DNA of 64,000 nt from positions 15,409,563-15,473,562 of the forward strand of contig NC_071348.1 in NCBI RefSeq assembly GCF_027744825.2, in the 5' to 3' direction. The notes under the pieces were generated by a model. That model was not told the DNA's origin, made no database searches, and worked only from the letters and a program-made list of their open reading frames with translations. Positions 35,921 through 48,293 of this stretch are shown piece by piece (position 1 is the stretch's first letter; each line of letters opens with the position of its first letter). Source of the DNA: Synchiropus splendidus. Lineage: Eukaryota; Chordata; Actinopteri; Syngnathiformes; Callionymidae. Both the position numbers and the translations under genes were made by a program.

Positions 35921-37412
35921 TTTTGTCCTAGTTTTGTAAATAGTTCACTTTTCTGTGAAGCAGTTCTGTCTTTCAGTGTTGTGTTTATACAGAAAAGGAC
36001 TTTTTACTGCATATCATTTTGGTCAGAGTGAATGTTTTATTGTTATTAAGTTGTCAAAAAAGTTTTTGGGGTCGCAACGCCCTCATGACTTCAGTAAAAT
36101 TCTTTGTTCATTTTGCTTTCAGTTTGATTTGATTCATTTTCAAGTTGTATGTACTTACGTCAGTGAGGCAGGTTTGAAAACCGCGTGTTTCCAAACTGTA
36201 TTTTTGGTCCTTAGTTGTTACTCACTGGCATGTTGACATCTGATGTATCAGCTCAACAACAAATAACAGACTGTGCCCAAGCACTGGTTGCACATGTCCA
36301 TTGACCATGCGACACTCTAAAGTAGAGCTAAAAACTCATATCATATTGACAGTCTTGAGGAAGCGTTGTCACTTCCAGAATGTCCAACTGATAGTCATGT
36401 TTGGCCTGGTACAGATGCTGCATTTGACCGGTGACTGAGCTTTATCAGTCCAATGTAAAACCCTTGCTGCATGCTAATGCAGATATCAGGACTCTGGAAG
36501 ACCTTCGTAGTGTGAGTGCTTCCCATATTTCCAAATGTTGCCTCCAGGCTTAACTTGTTACCAAGACAGTTGCAGAGATCCGGGAACAACTGACCAATGA
36601 AGCCAATTCATGACGTCACATGCAAACTCGAATTAGTGACTTGACTTTCTCTATAAACTGCGTCCTAAATTCCCATCTGTGAGAATCAAGATCATAACTG
36701 GCGACAAGACAAAAGGTGAACCCTGAACATGTTGCACCGAGAATCTTGAATGAATCATCTTCTTTCTTCATCTGTACTTCACCCTCTGCAGGGCTCCAGC
36801 CATGCATCAGATGAAGGAGATGCAGAACTGTTAAGTTCAGTGGAGTCAGCGTTTTTTAAAAATAAAGAAACAAGATGGGGAAAAAAGTGCAAAGTCAGAA
36901 TGTTTATTTCCCCACATTGATAATTCAATAAAGCCAAATGAGATGTGATACACACAGGTGTCTACACAGTGTACTTGAGATTTACGAGTCACCAGACTCC
37001 AGGTGCATTAGATGAGCTGATATGAGCTGCAGAGGCTGTCGCTCCGAGTATTTTTTCTGCAGTGCTTTGTTGTGCAGATCTGCTGATATCGGTGTTCCGC
37101 CTCTGACCGTGAGCGTGGGCCATTAGGAAAAGCAAGCGTCAATGTGTTGGTGCATCCTGTCTCTCTGTGGAGGTCATTTGTGACCACCTGCAACACTGGA
37201 TGTGTGAAGCAAGGCAGAAGGCACTTGGCAATGGAAGAATAGAAAGCATTGTCTGCTCAAGTCAGACGTCTTCTGATGAGCAGGCCACGCTTGACTTAAG
37301 TTTGAGATCAGAAACCAGATCCTCCTCGCCGGAGCGAGAGTTGATCCAGACCGCCGGTTGACTAGAGCTGGAGGCCGATAATGAGGAGCTGGAGGAAACT
37401 GACCCGGTCTGA

Positions 37413-39180
37413 CACCGGCTATGTTTCCTCATTCAACTCACACAATGTGTTCTGGTCTGGAGTCGGGTGAGGGTGCAGGCCGCAAACCACTTCTGAAGAC
37501 CTCGAATGGTGAGCAGACCCAGCCGGACCAGGGTGTGGACGGCTGCCACTGCTGTTCCTTAGAATCCGCAGACCATGTCTCCTTCGTGGTTTGAGCCCCG
37601 CCTCCACGCACTTGACGAAGGTGCGAGGTACTCGAGTGCTGTATATACACCTGACCCTCTCGCCCAGACAGAAAGCCTTCACCGAAAAATTTGTGACCTC
37701 AGAAGAGGCACTAAGAAATTTGGGAAAAACGACTAATCGAGAAGGCACATAGTTGTCCAAACCCTCCTGATGGGGGCCAGGACCAGGAGGAGAGCTGCTT
37801 TGTCAGCCACCAGCTCCAAAGTAGCCTGATCAAGTGGCTCGAAGGGAGCTTCAGAGAGAGACTTTAATACCAATTGAAGATCCCAGTAGGGGCAGATGCG
37901 TCTGGAAGTGGGTCTGAGTCTTCGAGATCCCTGCCTGAACTGGACTAGCAGTGGATGTTTACCCAACGGACAGCAGTCCACAACCATTGAGCATTACCAG
38001 TATATGCTTTGAGTGTTGCGGGTGATTGAGCATTTCGAATAGTGAACTGCACCTCGGGGGGCAGAGGACTGCCTGCTAGCCTTGAAGTAGCCATACTTTG
38101 AGGGGATGCCCCAGGATCGGAGGTCGGCTCATAATTTCTGCCCCCTGCTGCAGGACTGTTTGCAGGACTTGAACAGGTTGCAGCACACCCTCGTGTGAGT
38201 ACTCCAGAACACCTCCCGGGACTCTGGAACACCTATGAGGTCATCTTGACCACAAAGCTTAACCCCCAGCCTTGCAATGTGGCCTGACCTGAGAACCATG
38301 GGCAATTACCATGGCCGTCCATACTGGACGTCTGAATGGCTCCTTTGCCGGACGGCCATCAAGGAGATGCACGTTGTCACGTTGCAGGGTGTCACATTGG
38401 CTTAGAATTGCCATCATGAAAGCCTATGAGACAGCGGGAAAACAGGCAACGTAATCCCTGAGAGCACAGTCGACCTGAGGCCAGGCAACATCTGTGGCTA
38501 CTTTCAAGGGAGTATCTCTGTCAGAAATCTGCCAGGCAGCTTCTTGGTCATCAATCTCTACTTTTGCTGACCACTATTTGTCTAATGTGTCTGCATCCTC
38601 CTTCCCTAATGTCTTTCTGTCTTCAGGAGCAGCCGAACCCTGCGACCAGTAGGCCCTCATTCACAGCACTGGCTCTGGGACACCAGTATCTGCTTCATTA
38701 CAGTGCTGTGGAGTGTGCAGCGTCCCGAGATCCACCAGATTCCTGCATAACTGTCTGTTCATTTGTGAATAAACTCCCTCTTTCTTGCTCAGCTCAGGCT
38801 TGAACCCTGACTGTAGCTGCTCGTAAATATTTTCTCTCTGTGTATGGAGGATTGTTAATGCCACTTTCTATTTCAGCCGTATTGTGGTTAAAATAGGGCA
38901 ACACAGTTCCTGCTGATCCAGAGTGTATGTTACACTCCATGTATGAGGGGTTGTTAACGCCACCTTCTATTTCAGCTTACGGTGGCAAAGTTGATGCGGC
39001 AGTCCTGCCACCCAGGGTGTAAAATTACACTCTATGTATGAGGAGTTGTTAATGCTACATCATCACAACCCATTCATTCATTCATTCAGGCTGGATAGAC
39101 CTCGGGCGTGGACAGGACGCTGGGCACACCACCTTCTGTCATACTGAAGCAACATCGCCGGTGACATTGCAGGCGGTTTA
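37413..39180. mobile_element. Rearranged DIRS-like retrotransposon remnant (copy B)
   Basis: This is the copy B counterpart of 7,136-8,900 with the same inverted arrangement: YR and RT scraps on the - strand (37,419-38,232) and the YR C-terminal part on the + strand (about 38,470-38,700). It differs by a few substitutions. Because both copies share the inversion, the rearrangement happened before the segmental duplication. Confidence 0.75.
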
Positions 39181-39283
39181 GTGCAGCAAAACGTGCATCT
39201 CCTTGTCGGCCGGCGGTGCCAGTCAGAGGTCCGGTATGGACGGCCCGTGGTTCTCAGATCAGGCCACGTTGCAACGCTGGGAC

Positions 39284-39577
39284 TTAAGCTTTTTGGTTTG
39301 GTTGTTTTTTTCTATCAGAAGGAAATACATCTTCATTTTCAAAAGATTCAGGTAAACCTTCAATGAACTTGATATTTTTATTCATGTTTTGCAATTCACT
39401 GTACATAGGTTGAAAAGAAGTATAAATCCATACAATATTTACATTGACATCATCCATAACATGTTCACAATTTTCAAGTGTACATTTTACAAAATGGGTC
39501 TTTCCTGACCCTGATGGTCCCACCGCTAGACATGAAAATGGTGTTTTCAAACGAGGATCGAAATGAATTTCTTCCAT
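39284..39577 (-). pseudogene. P-loop ATPase fragment, Polinton/adintovirus-like (copy B)
   Basis: This is the copy B counterpart of 9,001-9,294, with the same length and the same Walker A motif. One substitution changes V to A just before the P-loop. It is truncated in the same way, so the fragment was already degraded when the segment duplicated. Confidence 0.5.
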
Positions 39578-40076
39578 AAAGACCCCTCATCCACTCAAAA
39601 CTCAAAAGGTTTGGTTGTGCCGTCCGAAAACAATCGCCTCTTATCGTACACGACCCGGAGTTTTTTAGTAACTGATCTGTTTTTTAAAGTGATGTTCTTT
39701 TTATCCCTCACAATGTTGTGTTGACGGGTCTCAAAAACAAGTCATCCAGTGTCACCACAAACAACGGGGGAAGCCTTTACACATGACTGTTAGATTGTGG
39801 ATGAAAAGTTTGAGGCCATCCTGAAAGAGGGGTCATTGTTCAAGTTTTTCCTCAGATTATCAATTAATGTGTTAATATTCTTCTGCGAGACGTACGGTTA
39901 CTCTCTCCTCACTGGCATCAACAAGAAATGTCTGTTAGCCCTCCTGCTGGTCCACAACTCAATCAATCATTGTTTCTCTGAATGAGCACCTTTGAACACA
40001 TATGTAACTTGTTGAATCGCCCAGGTTCTAGGTCGTACCACGTATTGTTGCACTTGTTCTTTAGAAACAATACAAT

Positions 40077-40420
40077 ACAAGGGACCTGCCATGATGTATG
40101 GTTGAGAGACTGCTACACAGGCAGACAAGCAGAGTCACATGTGTCTGAATTGAGGGCCTGGTTTTTATAGGCGGAGTGAGCATCTAAGATCAAGATGGAG
40201 GTCGCCGATTTGTGATGGCGACCAGTGAGGAAAGGGTAAAATGAAGTCATACATCGAAGATTTTACAAGCTACTCACAAGCATTCAACATAAATATTTGC
40301 CTGCATTCAACTTTTAATTTTCAACTTTTATCATCTCTATCTTTTGCAGGAGATAACTATTGCATCATTTATGTTTAAACCACATCATAGCGAGAATATA
40401 TTACAACAGCATTAGCTCTT
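40077..40420. other. Block present in copy B only (~343 bases)
   Basis: In copy A, aaacaatacaat at 9,782-9,793 is followed directly by ttcaaaattttag. In copy B the same flanks are separated by about 343 bases. The block has no terminal inverted repeat, no poly-A tail and no clear target-site duplication, so deletion from copy A is as likely as insertion in copy B. No coding content is recognised. Confidence 0.8.
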
Positions 40421-43150
40421 TCAAAATTTTAGATTTTGTTCAAGGATATTGTCGGTATCCATTTGCTTTTGGAATTAATTGAGATTCCTTGCAGAAGTAT
40501 CCTTTTGACGCAAATGTACAATCTTAATGTTTGAAAATTGTAACATGGTCCTGGAAATTGCAGCACCTTCAAGAGTTTCTCCCCAACCAACAGAAACACT
40601 ACATCATTACAAAATAAAACCCCAAAAGTACCGTAGTAACATGCAAACATGAACGTCAGTCTGCACTTTGAGGTCCAGTGGGAAAGCTTCATAGAACTTC
40701 ATATCCAATATGTGTTCCTTCCTTCCGTTTAAAGTTCTCGTATGAGATGTTGATGAGATGTTTATGAGATGTTCATACAAATTCTACCAAGAAGAACACA
40801 TCCAAACCAATAACGAGCATTGTCTAGGAGTTGTAAGTGATATGTTCATCAATTCCGCATTTACCTATGGATGCGTAGATCCAACAAGTCCAACATTTTT
40901 CCGCTGTGGGACAAATAAGGGGCATTCTGTGCTCAAGATTCAAGATTGTATTAATCACCGTGGTCACCCTCGACATTTTGGGTGGCTCCCGTCATTTACG
41001 CTAAATCATGGCAACCGATTTATGGGAGAATGACACACACAATTACTGCAAATGTTCAAGAAAAAAGAAAAAGACAAATCTTAATCTCAACGGCGAATTT
41101 TGCCACCGTTTTTGAAAAGTGCATCGAGGCTGATTTTTGGAGCGAGATACTAGTCATTGGCTGTATACGTTGAACGAAGGCGGCCTGAGTATGATCCGGG
41201 ACATCTTCCCATAGGATTGAATAATGGGTCACCAAGCGTTATCAGGGTGTGTTCACAAACATGCTTTCATGCGTTTGCAGACATTCACTCAGTTAAAATT
41301 CAATTTGAGTGAAAAATGAGACATAATCACACTGTTGCTTTCAAAAACTTTTGTTAGCTTTGTTATATATTTTTTTTGTTGTTGTTGTTTCTCAGGTGTT
41401 CTTTCTATGGAGTTTCTATTCTCTCCCTTCTCAATGAACAGAGTTGTTCTTTGAAGTAGATTCTCATATTTATTTTTTCTGATATTTTCTATGTGCATAT
41501 TCCGTCGTATGCACTTACACTTTAAAACTTAACTGACTGATGGATGGATAGGTAGATGCAAGTTCATAAAAAGGAATAAAAGCGTTCTGCAGGATTCAGT
41601 GCCTCATTGAGAGACTACTCGTGTAAAAAAAAAAAAAAAAATGCTTCTATGCAATTCGTACACCTTGTGAATGTAAACAAATAGAAGATAAAATACTATT
41701 CAACTTGAAGATATGTAAAGAAAATGTAGGTCTAGGACGATTAAAAATGAAAAAACTGAAAGTATGTCAGAAACTACAATGTCAGCCCTGTGATTTGTTG
41801 TTTGTCAGTTAGAATTGACAGTGAGTAGTAAAAAGCTTTACTTGTAAAAAAAAATTATATTTCATACTATTTCATGAAAAAAGCGGGGGTTTGTGACTGG
41901 TAGCGAAAATAAAAAGTTCTTGACATCTCAAAAGTTATACATCTTTTGTTTTTTTCAAATTTGACAAATGGCTGAACAAATGAAAAAAGTTTGTCAAAAT
42001 TTTTAAATAAACTATATCTAGTTTCTAAAAATATTTCTAATAATATTCATTTATTTATCCTATCGTAGATGGTTGTACAAAAACGTCAGGCTTTAGTTCA
42101 GGATTACTCATACAATTTGTGTAAGCAGACAGTTTCAGGTGAATTAAAAGGATTAAGAAGATTGGGAACACGCCAACACGCTCGTACATACTAAAATGGC
42201 TTGTTGTGTGAGTGCTGAAAAAAACTTTATTTGTTGTTTTTGCAAACAATTCAATTTCTGGTACTGACAATTAGAAGTTTTTAACAGTGAAACAGATATT
42301 TGAGAATCTAATGGATGGAGAAAAGTTTGAAGTAAAAGGAAAAATGTACTTACAGGCTTCAGTGCTGCGATTAGATTTTATAACATGAACAGCCAGCCGA
42401 CCAAAACTATTCTTTTATGGTAACTTGCGAACACAGACTAAACAGACGAGACAAAAACAGGTTCACGAACCTACAATGTCAACCAGTTAAATGATTGTCA
42501 GTTGTTGTCACTGAAAAAAAGTTTTAACACAGTTGATAAATAATAACTGAGAATACACCTGTAACTTGTGAAAAAAAATGAAAATACAATATCTGAATTT
42601 GTTCACAAGCTTTACTTCAGCATTAAAATTTTGTGAAAATGAACAACAGAAACACTGTTTTATAAAATGGAAAGATTTAATTTGAACACATTTTGATTTC
42701 GACTCGGGGTACTTTTTTATAATTCTCAATTCATATATTCATAGTTTCACATCAGCGCGAAGCAGGTTTGTCTCTGGATCTGATCTAAATATCACATTTG
42801 ATGCTGGAGTAATTGCATAATGCATGCATAATTGGTTGATTCATCCTGATAATACCTCACAACTATGATATTTGTTTTTATCCTTTGGTGCAACTTTTAA
42901 AGAGTTAAAACATTCAATTATTTCTACACTAGTTTCCTGCAAGTAAGCAAATTAACCGGTTACTACGGACTCTGTTTCAGTGACTGAGAAAGAGTCAGGC
43001 CTCATGACTGTTGTTCCCCCACTGTTTGACCTCAATTTGAAAGCTAATGAAAAAAAATGCATTGTTTCAAACTCACACAGGGTATAAAATTAAATAGACA
43101 GATTCAACAGAAACTCATATGAGTCGGATAGCTGTGTCATTTGAGCTAAT

Positions 43151-43290
43151 GCTGAAAACTAAAAGTATTTCTTTCTTTTGTTTTATCCCTGTTCACTCAA
43201 CCTTATTTTTCTGAAAACTAAAAGTATTTCTCTCTTTTGTTTTATCCTTGTTCACTGAATCTTATTTTCTGAAAAACTAAAAGTATTTCT
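43151..43290. repeat. Short tandem repeat, ~62-base unit (copy B)
   Basis: This is the counterpart of 12,540-12,680, with the same unit and copy number. Confidence 0.7.
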
Positions 43291-43805
43291 CAAACAAGTA
43301 GAAATTATCTGTTTTAAACACATTTTGAAAAAATGGTGCATGAGTTGGGTAGCTGTGTCATTTGAACGATTAGTGAAGACTAAAAAAGTATTTTCTTTCT
43401 CCTGTTTTATCTTTAAGAAATATTTCAAGACTGAAAAACTGTTTCATAAGATGTTAAATAACTTCTAAAAAGTTTATACCAGAAATAATATTGTAGCTAC
43501 TAACACGTTTGGATTATTTAGTCTACAATGCAGAAACAGTTTGAACATTGATTCATGCTGAAACTTTAAAGTTTTATTTTCAATATCTCAATTTCATCCT
43601 TTTTATCCCCCCACATCAAACCCCTCCCTCGCGCAGACCCTACCTGACTTCCTACCGTGCCTCACCATTTGTTGCGGCTGTGAGGATGCAGCTGACCCCT
43701 CCCATGCTTCACACAGGTTGTAGCATCCCCCCTCGACCTTCATTATTTTCCTTCCAGTCATAAAACGAGAGGGATGGTAATTATTTTAATTTCTCGATAT
43801 AAAAA

Positions 43806-43868
43806 AGGGGGGGGGGGGGTATTATTATAATAAATAATAAAAATAATAAAATAAATAATAAATAAATG
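43806..43868. repeat. G-run and AT-rich low-complexity tract, copy B only
   Basis: A run of about 13 G is followed by repeated ataat/aaataa units and replaces a short purine stretch in copy A (about 13,190-13,210). It is a simple-sequence expansion after the duplication. Confidence 0.8.
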
Positions 43869-44505
43869 TTATTATTTTAATTTCATGTTGATATAAAAAG
43901 GGTTTTATTAACTCTGGAAGGGGAGGGGTTTTATGACCTCCGGGGGCCATAAATCAATACAGGTTTGACATTTTGTGGTTTCCTTCTTCTCTCTGATGGT
44001 GATGGATATACCCGCACCGGTCCGCTCCCTATGACCTATCCTGAGAGTTTTCAATCGTTCCTTATTTCCATCTCTCTTTGACTGTAGTCCGAGTGTAGCG
44101 GAGATGGGAGAACTTTGGGCAAATGTGGAGACGCACTAGCCGGGGCTCCGTCCTTAACTCCAGGTCCGCCAGGCAGGTTAACTTCAGTAGGTGGAGAGAG
44201 AATCCTCACCACATAAACCATGTGAAGTGCAAACAGGACAGCACTTCAAAGTCCAGACCTCGCGCCTTAAAGATTGCAGCCGGACCTTGCGTGGTGGCCA
44301 CCATTGCGGATAAGTGCGCAGGAGAAGCGTCACCAAAGTAGGTGAAGATTCACTGGTGGCCTGTCTCTAATCACAGAGGGGAGGCGTGCCAAGAGACCTG
44401 CTGCTATCACCACACGCCAGGTTTCACGCCAGTCCGGCCTACTAGATGTCTTGCGCCAACGACCTCACCCCCAAGGTCGCGCAAAATGTTGTTAGTCTGA
44501 ATGTA

Positions 44506-45650
44506 GTGAAGTGGAAACAATAACCCTCCATACAGAGGGTCTGGGCCTCCCCCTGGGCCCCTCTCATTGCCAAATCAGGTGCTTCCCTGCTCTAGCAACT
44601 ACACAGGGGAACCTGACGCCATCCCATAGCCACAGCACTTGTTTGAGCCCAACGTCGATGAACACAATTGGCACGAATAACCGTCCACATTTGAAGGGAA
44701 AACTCGCCAGTGGAGAAACGTTTGGCCCATGACGAAGCGCTACGGAAGAGAACGATTCTTTCATCTATTGGCCAGAGCTGCTGGAACGTGAGGCAAAGAA
44801 GAAGCTGCTACGTCAGACAAATAGAAATCTGCAAATGTTGAGGCGGAAGCCCAGGTTTCTGCCAAAGAAACTCCTCTGAAGGCAGTGATGGATGTCGGCC
44901 CTTTTCACCACCTGCCAGAGCCACCCACAGCTCATCTGTTTTCCTGAAGGCCTTGACTCCATTCAGACAAGCTCTCAGTGAACTCACGGGCCACACCTTG
45001 TGTAAGTGCCAGTGGTTCTCATCCGGGTGCGGGTTAGGACAGAAAGCCTTCACTGAAAAATTGCTGACCTTGGCACAAAGAAATTTGCGAAAAAAGACTA
45101 ATCGAGAAGGCACATTGTTCTCCAAACCCTCCTGATGAAGGCCAGGACCAGGAGGAGAGCTGCTTTGTAAGCCACCAGCTCCAAAGGAGCCTGATCAAGT
45201 GGCTCGGAGGGAGCTTCAGAGAGAGACTTTAATACCAATTGAAGATCCCAATAGTGGCAGATGCGTCTGGAAGTGGGTCTGAGTCTTTGAGATCCCTGCA
45301 TGAACTGGACTAGCAGTGGATGTTTAGCCAACGGACAGCAGTCCACACCCATTGAGCATTATATGCTTTGAGTGTTGCGGGTGATTTTCGAATAGTGAAC
45401 TACACCTCGGGGGGCAGAGGACTGCCTGCTAGCCTTGAAGTAGCCATGCTTTGAGGGGACGCCCCAGGATCGGCGGCCCCTCAAAATTTCTGCCCCCTGC
45501 TGCAGGACTGTTTGCAGGACTTGAACAGGTTGCAGCACACCCTCGTGTGAGTACTCCAGAACACCTCCCGGGACTCTGGAACACCTATGAGGTCATCTTG
45601 ACCACAAAGCTTAACCCTCAGCCTTGCAATGTGGCCTGACCTGAGAACCA
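44506..45650 (-). mobile_element. DIRS-like tyrosine-recombinase fragment (copy B)
   Basis: This is the copy B counterpart of 17,230-18,350. It follows the unoccupied LINE target site directly. The same YR scraps are present (45,352-45,098 and 45,125-44,808), with a 26-30 base stretch near 45,300 that copy A lacks. Confidence 0.7.
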
Positions 45651-46037
45651 TGGGCAATTACCATGGCCGGCACCGCCGGCTCCTTTGCCAGGTGGCCGTC
45701 AAGGAGATGCACGTTTTGCTGCACTAAACCACCTGCAATGTCACCGGCGATGTTGCTTCGGTATGATGGAAGGAGGTGTGCCCAGCGTCCTGTAGATATC
45801 TCGGATGGCCAGGGCCTCACAATGGACCGGTCTATGAGAGTTGCTCCGCCACCGCCACGCCCGGGGTCTATCCAGTCTGAATGAATGAATGAATGGGTTG
45901 TGAAGATGTAGCATTAACAACCCCTCATATATGGAGTCTAACTTACACTCTGGGTGGCAGGAGCTGCGTTGCCCTCTTTTAGCCACTATACGGCTGAAAT
46001 AGAAAGTGGCAATCTTCCATACAGAGAGAGAAAATAT

Positions 46038-48293
46038 TTACTGAGCAGCAACAGTCAGGGTTCTAGTCTGAGCTGAGCAAGAAAGAGGGAGTTTATTCAC
46101 AAATGAACAGACAGTGATGCAGGAATCCGGTGGATCTCGGGACACTGCACACTCCACAGCACCGTAATGAAGGAGATACTGGTGTCCCAGAGCCAGTGCT
46201 GTGAATGAGGGCCTACTGGTCGCAGGGTTCGGCTGCTCCTGAAGACAGAAAGAAATGAGGGAAGGAGGATGCAGACACATTAGACAAATAGTGGTCAGCA
46301 AAAGTAGAGATTGATGACCAAGAAGCTGCCTGGCAGAATTCTGCCAGAGATACTCCCTTGAAAGCAGCCACAGATGTGCTCTTAGGGATTCCAGTGCCTG
46401 TTTTCCCACTGTCTCATAGGCTTTCATCATGGCAATTCTAAGCCAATGTGACAACCTGTGAGGGGACAGTGCCTGCCCCTTCTTACCACCTGCGAGAGAC
46501 ACCCACAGGCTGTCCGTCTTTCTGAAGGGTGGGACTCGATCCAGTTAACCTTTTAGCGCTCTAACCGGACACATTTTCTATAAACGCTCATGCTCCTCGT
46601 GCTGCTAGCTCCTGGGAGGCCTGATCGAGGGCCTCAAAAGGGGCTTCAGAGAGTGAATTGAGTGCCAGCTGCAGGTCTCAGTAGTGACATAAAGGTCTTG
46701 AGGTTGGTCTAAGCCTTTTCACTCCTCATGAAACGGCTCACTAGACGATGCTCGCCGACGGGGTGGCCGTCCAGACCATTGTGTAGCATGGAAAGGGCTG
46801 CAACATGAACCCGTAATTTAACACTACACGGATGTTCATTAACCAGATGCTGGAGAGAAGAGAGGATTAGAGAAACAGGTGCCGATTCTGGGGAGGCTGA
46901 CTGGGTTCCACACCACCGGGGAAAATGTTCAATTAGCATTGTATGCTCTGAGGGTTGATGGAGCTTTAGCGTTCTGAAGAGTCAATTGGACATCAGGGGA
47001 CAAACCTTGAGGGGACGTCCTAGTATTGGGGGAGACCTTGGGGTTCCTGATGCTTGCAGAAGGACTGACCTCGATGGAGGGAACTCCCAGGGGCCTTTGA
47101 TCCGCATTTGACACGTCTCTGGATACCAGCTGGAGCTGGGGCTGTCTGGAGCCATGAGAATCATTGTCACTCTCGGCAGCTGAATTCTCCTCATCAGAGA
47201 AAGAAGAAGGCAAGGAGGAGGAAGGGCAAACAGGAGGCCTTCTGAGTCCAGACTGAGTCCAGCATGACCTCCAGGAACGTCGTGCTCTGTCTGGGACTGG
47301 GACTCTGACTGGGAGTGTGCTTTTCAGGAGGTTTACTGTGAGCCTCAATCGCACAATGTGCTCCAACACCAAGCTGGTGTGCGCTCATGACTCCTGTTTC
47401 GACCTGGCTAGAATCAACCAGTAGTCCAAGTAAATCAGAATTCGCAGACCTTGTCTCCTTAATGGATCGAGCCCCACCTCCACACACTTTGCGAAGGTGC
47501 GAGGCACTAGAGTGCTGTATTATGCCTGACCCTCGAGCCCAAACCGGAAAAACTTCCTGTGACTCGGCCAAACCGTGTTGCGGAAGTTGGCGTCAGCAAG
47601 ATCAAGATCCACTCTCACACTCTGACGCACTCCAGGAGTCTCCTGGTAGTCCGGAACCGCTGTCTGGTCACGAATTGGTTGAGGAGACTGAGGTCCAGAA
47701 CAGTTCTCCACTCTCCTGTCTTCTTGGGTTCCAGAAAGTACAAGGAGTAAAACCCATTGTAAGAGGATCACTTTGGCACTAGCTCGATTACTTCCTTTGG
47801 CAGGAGAGTGCGGACCTCCTCCATCAGAAATGACCGCTGGTTCTCTGAGTTCACCCAGGTCCATGTGGTGTCGCAGAACCTGGGGTTTGACTGTGAAACT
47901 GAAGGGCGTGTCAATGACCGAGTATCTTCTCGATCCATATGGGCAGGTGAGGAGACAGGCGCTTTCAATTCGGAAGATACTCTGTCAAGACAGGCGCCCT
48001 GAGCACAGGAGCCAAAGGGTCGTCGGTGCTCAGCGCCCAATGTTCTTCAAAAACAGACTCGCTTTGGTCAGCTGGGGAAGTAGGGTCCCAAACTTGCAGT
48101 GTACCTTGATCTGACACTGCAATTCTCCTAAGATTGAGACCCGAGGGACCTGCCCAATCATCCTCAGAAAGAGATGACTCTGTAGAGGATGATGTCCTGC
48201 TTGCCTCTGTGAGGTTTGGAGTGCTGCAGAGAACAGAATCACAGACAGACATCGCATCAGACATCGCGCGAGGGAGCTGAGGGAGCTGAGACA
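46038..48293 (-). mobile_element. DIRS-like retrotransposon remnant with RT and YR (copy B)
   Basis: This is the copy B counterpart of 18,735-20,987, with the same order of RT scraps (47,864-47,194), YR N-terminal part (46,982-46,709) and YR C-terminal part (46,502-46,038). It is cut at 48,293 by the outer end of the KDZ element, in the middle of a region that reads on in copy A. Confidence 0.75.

Larger units (their letters stand above)
30290..48293. repeat. Segmental duplication, copy B (direct orientation)
   Basis: This is the second copy of the ~18 kb segment. It matches 1-20,987 apart from the LINE insertion and small indels. Position 30,290 corresponds to window position 1. Homology may extend further left, because the gene exons at 29,371-30,285 belong to the same reading frame, but the matching part of copy A lies outside the window. 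The right end abuts the KDZ element at 48,294. Copy B has private sequence at 40,077-40,420 and a G-run plus AT-rich insertion at 43,806-43,868. Confidence 0.95.

Noticed and set aside
43806..43868. Possible G-quadruplex regulatory element
   Set aside because: It is a single homopolymer G-run with an AT simple repeat, absent in copy A. It is best explained as simple-sequence expansion.
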